Below are positions 21,566-32,789 of a stretch of DNA of 64,000 nucleotides, one piece after another. The first letter of the stretch is position 1. Each line of letters begins with the position of its first letter. This DNA comes from Sporopachydermia quercuum. Taxonomy: Eukaryota; Ascomycota; Sporopachydermiomycetes; Sporopachydermiales; Sporopachydermiaceae. The stretch is from contig BCGN01000001.1 of the NCBI GenBank assembly GCA_001599295.1, forward strand, positions 1,364,001-1,428,000, read 5' to 3'. The notes under the pieces are model-generated. The model was given only the letters and a program-made list of their open reading frames with translations. It was not told the DNA's origin and did not search any database. A program made the translations under genes and the position numbers.

Positions 21566-22787
21566 AACCTTAAAATTGGCCCTTGGATTTCGATGTGAAG
21601 AGAAATTCGGGGGAAAACAGTGGATACAAAAAATTATTACTGGAACAAATACTCAAATATTCAATGTTGTAGAACTTCGACAGTAACTAAAATACTCAAT
21701 CACTAGTTTTCCTGCTTACTCTTTGTTAAAGGTTGTGATTTCCGCCCACTAGTAATCGGAGAGAAAAAAATGCTCGGTGAGGTGGAACCACATAATGGGT
21801 TAGACATACAGTAAACTGTCAAAAATTACCAATATGTGTATTTCGGGTAGAACATAGTGTCGTTCGTTATAAATATCTAAGTTTTACCTTACATTTCTGT
21901 TATTATATTTTTATATTTCATAGATTCTCTTTTCTCTTAGAAATGAAGAAAGTAGGATGAAAAACACGAAGGAGCTAAATGAAATCACGTTTTAAATCAG
22001 AGAAGTGTAATTGCAATGTTAGTTTAACATGCTCTCTTCTCAATGCTCAGATTTCATCATTCGATAATAAGTTAGAATCCAAATTTACCTATCATCAAGT
22101 ACTAGTGTCCAGAAAACTGTCTGATTCATTTTGGTTTCTCTTCTAATCTTTCTAGCTCATTTTTATAATTTCTCACAGTAAAACTCAATTCGTTTCACTT
22201 TCATATGTTTATGCGCAGCAATGCAGAAATTCCGAAAACGTTAAAAAATTGTTTGTCTCTGCCTGTGGATGGTAAAGTGGCATCCAAGAGCTATTTGCTC
22301 CAACCAGTTCGTCGTTTTCATTCCATATATACTTTATTAAACATAGTCAATAAATAAAATAAAGACTAATAAGCTGTAATCAAGTAAACTATAGCTTATA
22401 ACGAATTATTAAACGCTAAGAAGTAAGCTTCCGATAGTTAAGAAAGACAGTATTGATATTTTCAAGAAAGCTCAATGTATCTAATGAGTGAACTCTTTAA
22501 TACAACAGACAAACCATTTATTCCGGTGGTATAGAGATATAAATTACCTTGATTGAAATTGAAAAAGCAGTTGAAAAGTGCAGTTATAAAAAAAAACAGG
22601 ATACTAGCAACATTTTGTTTGGTTTTCATTAGTCCTAATACTTAACTCAACTGATTTGTATGCTCCTATCTTCATCAATCAGTTACATGAGTCTCATATA
22701 TTTTGCAGGACATTAACTCAAATAAACAGCCTTACATTCGTTTGACTATTAAAAACTATTTCCACTAGTATATTTTAAATCTTCACA
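21566..22787. promoter_or_regulatory. Upstream region of MAM3
   Basis: 1.2 kb of A+T-rich sequence without reading frames of note; presumed promoter and 5' UTR of MAM3. No specific site is claimed. Confidence 0.4.
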
Positions 22788-24695
22788 ATGGAATTAAGGG
22801 AGTCCATTAACTTCACAACCGTCAGGTTTCTACTGGTATTCCTGCTACCGATATTTGTTCGAGCATCACCAATAACCAAGAACACATTCTTCAAAGCTCC
22901 GTCAGATTTTACAGATGATTCAAAAAAGAAAGCGCCTTTGGACGATTTAGAACTACATTTGTCAATATTTGTTAATTTAGGATTGTCTCTAATATTAGTT
23001 CTACTTGGAGGAGCATTTGCTGGTCTAACTCTAGCATTAATGGGTCAAGATGAGGTACATTTACAAGTTATAAAGGAGTCAGGTACGGTAACAGAAAGAC
23101 GAAGTGCAGCTAAAGTTTTGAAACTTTTAGAAAGAGGAAAACATTGGGTTCTGGTTACGTTGTTGCTAGGTAATGTTATCACTAACGAAACGCTTCCTAT
23201 TGTTCTTGATCGCTGTCTAGGTGGAGGTTGGCCAGCAGTATTCTTCTCCACAGTGCTAATTGTGATTTTTGGCGAGGTTATTCCTCAGAGTGTTTCAGCA
23301 AGATATGGCTTATCTATAGGTGCATTGTGTGCCCCTTTTGTTCAATGGCTCATGTATATTCTATATCCTATTGCTTATCCTACAGCACTACTATTAGATA
23401 AGGTGTTAGGTGAGGATCATGGCGTTATCTATAAACGTGCAGGACTTAAATCATTAGTAACTTTACATGAACATTTAGGACAAGGTGTTGAAAGGTTGCA
23501 CCAAGATGAAGTAACAATTATTAACGCAGTGTTGGATCTAAGATTCAAAACTGTAGGATCAGTATTAACACCTTTGGAGAACGTTTTCAGTCTATCAGCT
23601 GATACCATCCTTGATCAGGAAGTCATTGAAGATATTTTGGATAGAGGACATTCTAGAATACCTGTTCACGCGCCAAACGAGCCTCATAATTTCATAGGAA
23701 TGCTATTAGTCAGAATTCTCATTTCCTACGATCCTGAAGATGCTCTACCAGTTTATTCGTTTCCATTGGCAAATTTGCCTGAAACGAGACCTACAACCAC
23801 ATGTCTTAAGATTCTAAACTATTTTCAAGAGGGAAATTCGCATATGGTTCTTGTGTCTGATCATCCTGGTGAAAATTATGGTGCTTTAGGTATTCTGACG
23901 CTGGAAGATGTCATTGAAGAACTCCTCAATGAAGAGATTATTGATGAGTCTGATATTTATGTTGATATCAGTCATTCAATCAAACGGGATCATCCACGAC
24001 CATTAGCAAAGAAGAACTACGCTGAATATTATGAAAATGTCAGACGGGCAAGCAGTCTGAGTATCGATAGACCTAGTTTCAACCATGACATGTTTTCTCA
24101 TGATGTGTCAAAGCATGTCATCAATGAAGAAACACCATTAATCAGGACAACTCATGATGATCCAGGACCTCCCTATCCAAACAAAGAAATGAAACTGTCG
24201 GAATCAAGTATACCATGGAAGAATTACTATACGAATAACGATAATGAATCTGAAGGAAAAAGTGCAACTATTGAAATAGCTGATGATGATGATGCACTTA
24301 TAGGAACAGCTATTGGTACCCCTATCACACCAAGTACTAGCAATTCCGTCCCTAAACAAATTACAAATAGCACAGCGCGCACAACTCCAAAATCTGTCGA
24401 TAACACTATCGCTATTGAACAATCTGATCAGCATTTAACTGTTGCAAGACCAGTAAGTGTTGATTCGGGATTCTCCTACATTAAAATCAAATCTCCAGTT
24501 TTAAGGCCGAATAAGAAAATTCAGGACTCGGATTTCAAACCTTTGGCTATTTCTACTGCTATTAAAGATAGTGCATTGAAAGAACTAAGAGCATCCTTCT
24601 ATGCTCGCACATGTGCTAAACCTGTGACTACTTCTAAACCTCCGAAAGGAAGCAATGGGAAAGACTCAGAAAACAACCCTCCAATAAAAGTGTAA
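22788..24695 (+). CDS. MAM3: CNNM/DUF21-CBS vacuolar membrane protein
   Basis: 635 aa, CNNM (ACDP) family; S. cerevisiae Mam3 (706 aa) lies in the vacuolar membrane and affects Mg2+/metal tolerance and mitochondrial morphology. Residues 1-26 look like a signal peptide. The DUF21 membrane domain (about 50-215) has helices at LSLILVLLGGAFAGLTLALMG, WVLVTLLLGNVITNETLP and FFSTVLIVIFGEVIPQSVSARYG, with the family's conserved small-residue and acidic positions. A CBS pair follows (about 250-385), including SRIPVHAPNEPHNFIGMLL and YGALGILTLEDVIEELLNEEI. The C-terminal 240 residues are low-complexity Ser/Thr/Pro-rich. Confidence 0.93.
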   Translation: MELRESINFTTVRFLLVFLLPIFVRASPITKNTFFKAPSDFTDDSKKKAPLDDLELHLSIFVNLGLSLILVLLGGAFAGLTLALMGQDEVHLQVIKESGTVTERRSAAKVLKLLERGKHWVLVTLLLGNVITNETLPIVLDRCLGGGWPAVFFSTVLIVIFGEVIPQSVSARYGLSIGALCAPFVQWLMYILYPIAYPTALLLDKVLGEDHGVIYKRAGLKSLVTLHEHLGQGVERLHQDEVTIINAVLDLRFKTVGSVLTPLENVFSLSADTILDQEVIEDILDRGHSRIPVHAPNEPHNFIGMLLVRILISYDPEDALPVYSFPLANLPETRPTTTCLKILNYFQEGNSHMVLVSDHPGENYGALGILTLEDVIEELLNEEIIDESDIYVDISHSIKRDHPRPLAKKNYAEYYENVRRASSLSIDRPSFNHDMFSHDVSKHVINEETPLIRTTHDDPGPPYPNKEMKLSESSIPWKNYYTNNDNESEGKSATIEIADDDDALIGTAIGTPITPSTSNSVPKQITNSTARTTPKSVDNTIAIEQSDQHLTVARPVSVDSGFSYIKIKSPVLRPNKKIQDSDFKPLAISTAIKDSALKELRASFYARTCAKPVTTSKPPKGSNGKDSENNPPIKV

Positions 24696-24938
24696 TTATA
24701 TTAATAGAACATTGAACAGATATTGATTCTTAAGTGAGTAGGTTACTACTGTAATCTTCTCGGTATATATAATGTTTAACTCAATACAATGGAATGGATA
24801 TTCAGAACTTCTTTGTAAGGGCAAAACAGCAAAGGAAAGAGTTAATAATGAATTCTATTTCACAAGCAGTATATTTTCTATTTAACATGAGACTGATATT
24901 ATCATCATTATTGTGAGTATATATAGCATTAAGAATTT

Positions 24939-26669
24939 CTAGGCTATGGTATCGATATTGCAAGACCATCCAGATGCACTTGGATCAATTAAAGGCAAAG
25001 ACGCTCCTAAGCACCATCCCAATTCATTGTTCCTAATCTTCTTAGCGATCTTAACTTCTCTACTTAATGGAATATCATAACCAGTATGGAGCATTGATAA
25101 GATGAAGTTCAGATCTAAACACCAATGAGGCTCTGCTAATAATTCATCAACTGCACCATCCAAGGCAGCAAAAATATTGTTCCAGGTCTCAGTTCCTTCA
25201 CAGACGCCTTTAGCTAAATCAAACAATTCTTCGATAGTGAAGCTAGATGGCATACCAAGGGGAAAAGTTCTATCGTAGAAATAGGAAAAGATAAAGATAT
25301 CACTGTCTTTAAGGTAGTTTCTAGTAAGTGATGGTTGATGAATGCCGTTGAAACTACACGGTTCTTGTGGGCATTCGGCATCCTTGTTTAAAACACTTTC
25401 AGCGATGAATCTACACTGAGTTCCAGAAGGTGTATCAGGGCCAACAAAGTTAACAATGTAGGTATCTCCGTTTTCGAATTTCACTTTAACATTATCGGCA
25501 GTAACACCAGGAGGAATACAAGGACTTACTAATGTTGCAGTTGCTTTAGCATTAGGATCTGTCGCAGGAACAAGATCTTTGGCTTTCTTACCCTTCAGAT
25601 GACCTTGAACAATAGCAGCGTTGATCTTATTTCTTCCTTCCATGAGACCATATCCAAGATGAGACCATTGGTATAAAGTGAAATCTCTATTACCAAATTG
25701 TAAATCATACTTATGCTCACCTTCTGTCATTTCTTGATTCTTCAAAGAATCAAACTCTGGTTCAAAGACGATCTGAGTCGATCCACCACCTAAGTCAAAC
25801 ACAGCAGCGGTTGGGATCTTAGAGGAAGAGCCAATGTTACCAAGCAAGTAGTTGGTGGTAATCCATGCATAAACACCTTCATCTTTACCACTCATAATCT
25901 CGATACCACTACCAGGAACAACAGGAAAAGGATAATCATTTTCTAAATGGCTTCTAACAGCATCCAATATGGCATCAGACTTAGTTTCGCCTAATAATCT
26001 GAGACCAGCAGTTGCTTTAACAGCAACTGGTGAACATGCTTGATAGTTTTCAGGAATTGACTTCAAAGCTACTTCCAATAAAGGATCTAAACTTTTAGCA
26101 GCCCCAACAGAATCAGTATCAAAACTTGATAAACCAGGTTTTAACATTTCAAAGTCTTCCTTAATCAGCTTGGGGACTTCATCACAGGTATCAAAATGAT
26201 AAACGTGGATTCTAGAACCAGTTGAACCAGCATCAATCATAATAACGTATTGGTTAGTCTTATCCGCAGTGCACGTAGACTTTTCAACATCTTCAAGATT
26301 GGGATCACCTTTCGTCTTAGACTTGGGATTGGTCTTAGCTTTTGGCTTAGTTTCGGTATCTTTTAGACGTTTAGTATCCTCCTTGGGTTCAGCAGCTTCT
26401 TCTTCTTCTTCAGTAGCCTCTTGTAATAACTTTTGAGATTCAGGCTTACTGGTTGGTGTTGATTTATTGATATGCTTATGCTGTGTTGAATCGTCTTCAG
26501 GTACTGGCAAAAAGTTGTTGTCAGGTTTGGAACTCTCTTCTTGTGATAACTTGTAGGACTCGAGACTTTTAACAGAATCAACGCTGGATTGTCGAGAGAT
26601 GAAAAATGTTATCAAGATCACTAAAGTGACCAAGAAAATCAGCCGGAAACTTTTAGCCGGAGCAGCCAT
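24939..26669 (-). CDS. GDA1: Golgi guanosine diphosphatase (apyrase family)
   Basis: Type II Golgi membrane enzyme hydrolysing GDP to GMP so that GMP can be exchanged for GDP-mannose. 576 aa against 518 in S. cerevisiae. Order: short cytosolic tail, membrane anchor at about 9-23 ([15 protein letters not shown]), a Lys/Glu-rich stem (about 40-130), then the GDA1/CD39 domain with apyrase conserved regions DAGSTGSR (146-153), [21 protein letters not shown] and [12 protein letters not shown]. It is convergent with MAM3, 243 bp apart. The longer stem explains the extra length. Confidence 0.96.
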   Translation of the reverse strand: MAAPAKSFRLIFLVTLVILITFFISRQSSVDSVKSLESYKLSQEESSKPDNNFLPVPEDDSTQHKHINKSTPTSKPESQKLLQEATEEEEEAAEPKEDTKRLKDTETKPKAKTNPKSKTKGDPNLEDVEKSTCTADKTNQYVIMIDAGSTGSRIHVYHFDTCDEVPKLIKEDFEMLKPGLSSFDTDSVGAAKSLDPLLEVALKSIPENYQACSPVAVKATAGLRLLGETKSDAILDAVRSHLENDYPFPVVPGSGIEIMSGKDEGVYAWITTNYLLGNIGSSSKIPTAAVFDLGGGSTQIVFEPEFDSLKNQEMTEGEHKYDLQFGNRDFTLYQWSHLGYGLMEGRNKINAAIVQGHLKGKKAKDLVPATDPNAKATATLVSPCIPPGVTADNVKVKFENGDTYIVNFVGPDTPSGTQCRFIAESVLNKDAECPQEPCSFNGIHQPSLTRNYLKDSDIFIFSYFYDRTFPLGMPSSFTIEELFDLAKGVCEGTETWNNIFAALDGAVDELLAEPHWCLDLNFILSMLHTGYDIPLSREVKIAKKIRNNELGWCLGASLPLIDPSASGWSCNIDTIA

Positions 26670-27566
26670 CTTTTTAATATATTTTATCGAACTATTAGAA
26701 TATAGTTGGTCTACAACCTGTAAATGTTTCTATGTTTGTAGACGTGAATGTAAACCCAAAAGTAAGATTGCGATTTCTGAGCTCATAATACCTATTACAT
26801 ATAATTGAACACGACTCAGCCCACGAACCAGGAATTAAATACAAAAAACCCAACCACTGCAGTAGACTAACTATTAGAGTCAACTCAAGTTGCACCTTGT
26901 TTAATACTCAACAAGGTACTATGAACCATCAGATAAAGAAGTTCAGGCTCTTTTGTCCAAAATGCATATCTTTCTCTGTCGTTCGCGTCCAATAGGTCTG
27001 TTACATGCATAATACATATTAATTGATTACATGATCAGTACTTATGAAGAAAAAGAAACAAATGATTGCTGTCTCTTTTCATGTAGAACTGCAAGTACTA
27101 TCTATCACTAAGACAACCAAAAGTAAGTCTAGAACTTAGACCCTATTCTAACCTTATTCACTTGTTAAGGAAAGGATGAATGCAGCTTATTCACACGACA
27201 GGAGAAATGAAGAGGAAAAAACTTTTAACAGTTTCTGCTGTAAATGAATAAAAGCAAAATACAATATGCATTTAAAGAGAAAAGAGGACTCCTCACGCCG
27301 TAAGTGAATATTCATTTAAAATGGTACTCTTTCTGGAGATTCCATTGCAGATGTGACTAGGAGTACAATTGTGTCTGTATGAGTATAAAATAAGTCATTA
27401 TAAGATTATTGTTTTATTTTTATTGTCATCTTATTTGACTGAGGTAGATCTAGTTATTTGGTTGGAAGTGAATAGCATTGTATTGAATCCAAGAGGTAAG
27501 AAGATAAGAGCTGAATCTATCTGAAGGTTTGCTATCTTGTGACTGGGAAGCAAAACAGATTTTACA
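26670..27566. promoter_or_regulatory. Divergent promoter region GDA1 / SSS symporter
   Basis: About 0.9 kb. AGATAAGAG near 27499-27506, about 65 bp before the symporter start, contains a GATAAG core as used by nitrogen-regulating GATA factors; a single copy, so weak. No gene is seen. Confidence 0.4.
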
Positions 27567-29864
27567 ATGGGAGAACTATCATCACAGGCATCATATGCTG
27601 TAACGTTTGTTACCTATGGGTTATTCCTGGTATTAGGTGTAGCTATATCATTATGGAAACTTAGTGATAAACAGTTTTTAAGTGGAAATGGCACTCAGAA
27701 AGGTATGAATTATATGATTGTGAGGAGGTGAGGTAATGAGGTGATGGGGTGATGAGATAAGGAACCTGCATTGACTCATAATCTGACCTTTTATGAGGAA
27801 ATCAATAATATGCATATCTTTTCAATACTAACAGAAGTATAGCTTTGCCTCTAGCGTTTAACTTTGTAGCATCAGGTCAGTATATTTCATAAAATGGGTG
27901 CAGGACGTAACAACCGCATTGTAGTAACGAATAGATCACCTGAAGACTTACTTACTTTACTCTATGGCCAAATGTTGTATTTGGTCTCAACATATTGGTA
28001 TTCTGTGTATATGTTTTTTCTCAATTGAAAGTGAAAAGTTCCTCGATGAAAATCCTTTTCTCTTTTATAACAGTCAGGTTATACACAGAGTTAGTGAAGT
28101 AACAACGGGTGCCATCATTAGTAGCTATCATGATTTGATGATATCAATGATTGGAGTGTTCTCAATGAGAGGCTGAGATGATACCGCTTGGACTCGAACA
28201 AGATAATACTTGCGTGAGAACTGTTACTGCACATCATTATTTCTTTCATTGCATTATTTGTCGAAGAATTGAAGTCTAATTGGGTTGTTCATGAGCGTTA
28301 TACTAATTGGGTTCTTTAAGACTTTATTCTTAGTACCAACGGTCTCTGACATTCAATTATAACCATTTTCCTCAACTGATCAATAGTGCGATGAGTAATG
28401 AATTTACTTCAACTAACAATCTATTTAGCGATGGGTGCTGGTATCTTGACGACGTATCCTGATGTCACTGCTTGGGCAGGTTTACAAGGACTGCTTGTAT
28501 ATGGGCTTGCTTCATCTTTACCAATAATGCTTTTTGCATTTGCTGGTCCTGCAATCCGTAAAAGATGTCCTGATGGATTTGTTCTAACTGAATGGGTTTA
28601 TCAAAGATATGGCTTAGTTGCATCTTTATATCTGAGTTTATGTACCATTTTAACCATGTTTTTATACATGACTGCTGAATTAACGTCTATCCAATATGCT
28701 TTTGAAGCTTTAACAGGACTAGATGCTTTGTCAGTAATGATTGTTGAGTGTGTTGTTACAACTATTTATACATCTTTAGGTGGTTTTCATATCTCTTTCT
28801 TGACAGACAATGTTCAAGGAGCAATGATATTCTTGTTATTGATCATTTGCTCAATTGCTATTGGTGTTAATGTTCACGTTGACACAAGCTTAGTACAATC
28901 GACTGGAATGCTTGATTCTACAGTTTTAGGCTGGAAGCTGGTTTATATTCTTCCTGTAGCAATTGCTACTAATGATTGCTTCTTGTCCGGATTTTGGCTT
29001 CGAACTTTTGCTTCTAGAACTGATAAAGATTTGATCATTGGATGTTCTATTGCCACTGTGGTCATATTTGTATTCTTAACATTGGTTGGTTTTACAGGAT
29101 TGTTAACCGTGTGGTCTGGTATGCTTCCACCGCAATCCGATCTGGGATCCACATCATTTTTCATAATTATTACTACAATGCCTTCTTGGATCATTGGTTT
29201 CGTTCTTGTTTTCACGGTTTCATTATCAACAGCAGCTTTTGATTCTTTACAATCGGGAATGGTCTCCAGCATCTCTAATGATTTTTTCAGAAACAAGTTA
29301 CCTATGATTTACGTTAGAATTATTGTTGTTCTCACTATGGCTCCAGCAATTGTTGTTGCCCTTAAAGCGCCAAATGTCCTTCAAATTTTCTTGATTGCTG
29401 ATTTAGTTTCATCTTCTGTTATTCCTGTTTTATTCTTGGGATTATCGAAAAGATTTTATTTCCTCTCTGGTTTGGAAGTCGTTGGAGGAGGATTTGGAGG
29501 AATCTTAACAGTCTTCATCTTTGGAACAATCTATTATGGCTCTGCTCGTGAAGGAGGAAGACTACTCATCTTGTGGGATGGATTGTATGTTGATAATTGG
29601 GGTCCTTTTGGTGCCTTCATTGCTGCTCCTGTAGGAGGAGTGATATCTGGTTTCATAATTCTTGGGGTTAGATCTTTGGTTACATATATCTATTGCAGAG
29701 TCAAGAGCAAAGAATTCACTATTTTCGACAAACCAGACGACTCGCAAATAATTACACCTACCAATTATACCAGAGTAAAGAAACGGGATGACAACGAATC
29801 TTTACTTATTGATAATGATACATCAAAAACTTCTTTCGCTGAATCTACCAAACAAGTGGACTAG
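27567..29864 (+). CDS. Sodium:solute symporter (SSS) family permease
   Basis: Exons 27567-27702, 27843-27875 and 28429-29864; total 1605 nt, 534 aa. Introns: 27703-27842 (GTATGA, TACTAAC, TAG) and 27876-28428 (GTCAGT, AACTAAC, TAG). The spliced junctions give NGTQ-K-ALPLAFNFVAS-AMGAGILTTYPD, a conserved stretch of a fungal SSS branch. About 13 membrane helices follow; typical segments are RCPDGFVLTEWVYQRYG, YTSLGGFHISFLTDNVQGAM, DCFLSGFWLRTFASRTDKDL and STAAFDSLQSGM. SSS proteins couple substrate uptake to Na+ or H+. It is clearly different from S. cerevisiae Dur3, so urea is not assumed; the substrate is unknown. The next gene, same strand, is inositol oxygenase. Confidence 0.88.
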
Positions 29865-31033
29865 GATAGAACAGCTTTTCTTGTAGATCTTCATTCTTCA
29901 TATTTTTTTCTTCTCGTTCATAATTCTAACCTGTTTAGCTCTGTATAATGTATAATGTGAATAGGTAATAAAATAATGCTAATAGTTTTTATTGTTTTCC
30001 CCACCTGATTATGCCTCACAACCGATGAAGAATACTGACAGATCAGCAGTTACTCTAGGTATAATGTACCAATGATAGTTGACTATCAGCATTTCTACAT
30101 ATTGCAAAATGTACTGAGTTTAAAACCAAGTAGTTTCTTGTTTTCAAGCTTATCATAGGAGATTGCTCACGTTACTATATTATTTCTCTCTCCTTACTCT
30201 ATCCTACTGCAATCTGGGGAGATCAATTTGAAGTAAAGTATAGTAAAATATAAAATATGTAACAGACAATCAATCAAACTACCCTCCCTGCATACACTTT
30301 TCCCCAATAGCCAATATCCCTCCATAATTACTATCGCCTCACGTTCGTGCTTACTCTCCTACTCTCTCAAGGACAGTTATTTCTCTATTCTCTAAGCAAA
30401 TAGCATATATACCAGGTACTGTCACACTCGAACCAGCTACTTTGTTTATCAGTATACTCCACCATTGTTTCAAAAATAATCAAAAAGAGGGTTATGGGTA
30501 CATAACCAAAATTAGATGGTCAGATATGACAGGACTTTGTCAGTATCCCGCAAACAAACTGATGTCATGACACATATGGCTCTGTTTTTAGTAACACAAA
30601 TAGGCCATACTCCAAAATGCACCTTGAACCATTTTCTCATTTATATATTTGAGTATACAAAGATTACACACGACGACAATATTACAATACACAACAGAAA
30701 ACAGTAGAAAGCTAGGATACTTTGATGACTTCTATAATTTCATTCTAGGAAAATCAAGAGGTAATCCGAAGACTACAAAGTGAGGAGATCTATCGGCTGA
30801 AAAGAAAACAACTCAAAAAGTAAGTGTCGGCAGATTAAGATTGACGGTGGCTAGATCATTTAGTAACTGGAGAAGTTTGTTTGATGGAAGAGCTCAACAA
30901 ATTTTGAGATAGCAGAAAGGCACAGATTGAAACAAAAAGTAGGATTGGAATTAAAGAAAGTAGTGAGAGGAGTTGATTAAGTGATCAGGGATAAAGGGGT
31001 TAAATCGGTTGAGTTAGAGAAAAACATTATAAA
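29865..31033. promoter_or_regulatory. Intergenic region upstream of inositol oxygenase
   Basis: 1.17 kb. The stretch 30260-30400 is pyrimidine-rich; 30740-31030 is purine-rich and runs into the start codon, like a yeast 5' leader. No specific binding site stands out. Confidence 0.4.
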
Positions 31034-32164
31034 ATGTCTACTACAGCTACCTCAGAAGCCCTTAATAGTCGCTATAAGAGAGTCAGCGAAGGGCACATTT
31101 TGGACAGCGTAGACGACGATGTTCAAGCAGTTAATAGGTTAAGAAAAAAGATTAGGAGAGAATCATTATCAGGTGAAGATGGCTACAAGAATGGAGAAAG
31201 AAGCGAGAAGAAATCTATCGAGTCAAAACTTTTACCCGTTGATGAGACTGTCTCCTTCACTGACGAGAAAGTGAAGCAAACAGTTTTTCCTTTGAGCAGC
31301 AATTCACCAGAGAGTCAGTCAGGTGATGAAGCGGGATCTTCAAAACCTAGTGACTTCGATGATAATTATTATAAACAAGCTAAGAATAAAGATGCATTTC
31401 GACAGTATGAGTTGGCATGTTCTAGAGTCTCTAAGTTTTATAGAGAACAGCATGCCAAACAAACTGTAGCGTTCAATATTCAGGCTCGGGTCAACTTCAA
31501 AACGAAAATGAGAGCAAAGTTATCTATTTGGGACGCATTAGAAAAGTTGAATCGACTTATTGATCAATCTGATCCCGATACAGAATTATCTCAAATTGAT
31601 CATGCTATTCAGACAGCCGAAGCAATAAGAGGAGATGGGAAACCAAGATGGATGCAACTGACAGGTCTGATACATGATTTAGGAAAGTTATTATATTTTT
31701 TTGATGCAGAAGGTCAATGGGATGTGGTAGGTGATACTTTCCCAGTTGGCTGTAAATTTTCAGATAAGATTATTTTCCATGATTATTTCAAACGCAATCC
31801 TGATTATCATCATCCAATATATTCTTCTGAATATGGAATTTATGCCCCTCACTGCGGTCTTTCAAATGTGATGTTATCTTGGGGTCATGATGAATATATG
31901 TTTCATATTGCTAAAGCACAATCAACACTGCCTGATGAGGCTTTAGCCATGATTAGATATCATTCTTTTTACCCATGGCATACAGAAGGTGCATATAAGC
32001 AGTTAATGAACAAAGATGATGAGCTCATGTTAAAAGCAGTTCAAGAGTTTAATCCTTATGATTTATATTCAAAAACAGATAAAAAGTATGACATTGAATT
32101 ATTGAAGCCTTATTATTTAGAACTAATTGACGAGTTTTTCCCTAATAAAATTGTGGAGTTCTAA
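31034..32164 (+). CDS. Myo-inositol oxygenase (MIOX)
   Basis: Di-iron enzyme cleaving myo-inositol with O2 to D-glucuronate, the first step of inositol breakdown; absent from S. cerevisiae. 376 aa: a Ser/Lys/Glu-rich N-terminal extension (about 1-110) with a basic cluster RLRKKIRRES (34-43), then a complete catalytic domain. All six iron ligands known from mouse MIOX are recognisable: His in IDHAIQTAE, His-Asp in LIHDLGK, His in SWGHDEY, His in RYHSFYPWH and Asp in NPYDLYSK. VGDTFPVGC and APHCGLSNV are also conserved. The animal enzyme is about 285 aa, so the extension is extra. The codons for both leucines of QLTGLIHD are CTG. Confidence 0.95.
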   Translation: MSTTATSEALNSRYKRVSEGHILDSVDDDVQAVNRLRKKIRRESLSGEDGYKNGERSEKKSIESKLLPVDETVSFTDEKVKQTVFPLSSNSPESQSGDEAGSSKPSDFDDNYYKQAKNKDAFRQYELACSRVSKFYREQHAKQTVAFNIQARVNFKTKMRAKLSIWDALEKLNRLIDQSDPDTELSQIDHAIQTAEAIRGDGKPRWMQLTGLIHDLGKLLYFFDAEGQWDVVGDTFPVGCKFSDKIIFHDYFKRNPDYHHPIYSSEYGIYAPHCGLSNVMLSWGHDEYMFHIAKAQSTLPDEALAMIRYHSFYPWHTEGAYKQLMNKDDELMLKAVQEFNPYDLYSKTDKKYDIELLKPYYLELIDEFFPNKIVEF

Positions 32165-32789
32165 GAGTGCTAGTGATTTTTGGGTCAGGGTTATTTCGGT
32201 TTGGTATTCATGGCTTCTGGTATTCTCATATCTGTTTTTAAGTACTTTATGGGTCTGGTTAAGTTTTATAATTCATGGGAAAGGATTGTTTTTTTAGTTT
32301 TCTTTTTGTTTTATTGCCTTTGGTCATAATGAGAAATTTTTGAACAGGACAGCTGATAAAAGGGTATTGATTAGCTGCTTTATCCTGCGGATGTTAATAT
32401 TAATATCTCCGTTTTGGTTAGTCCTTGGTATTATTTAATTAGTTATTTATTTTTTCGTTCGCGACGTTTGGAGTTCTTCAATTTTTTTAGGCTAAACCTA
32501 TAAAAATTGTTTTCTAGAACTATGTATAATAGAATTTTAATGATAATGATTTGTCTTGTTTAATATAACTGACCCCTCGTTTAATGTAAGACATTATTTA
32601 TAACTGTAGTATGTGTTGGTTATGTTCAAACTACAATTTACAATTCCCAACGAAAAAATAGTTAAATAGTTAAGTTAACTAAATGAACCAAAACCTTTTA
32701 TTCCTATATATTATTATACATATACCTTCTTGAAAAGTAATCATACTAAAATGAGTTATTTATATTTAAATTGGTAGTAACTTTGTTCA
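32165..32789. other. Convergent intergenic region
   Basis: 3' flanks of inositol oxygenase and the GH17 gene. A T-rich run around 32280-32310 and A+T-rich sequence to 32780. No gene is seen. Confidence 0.45.
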
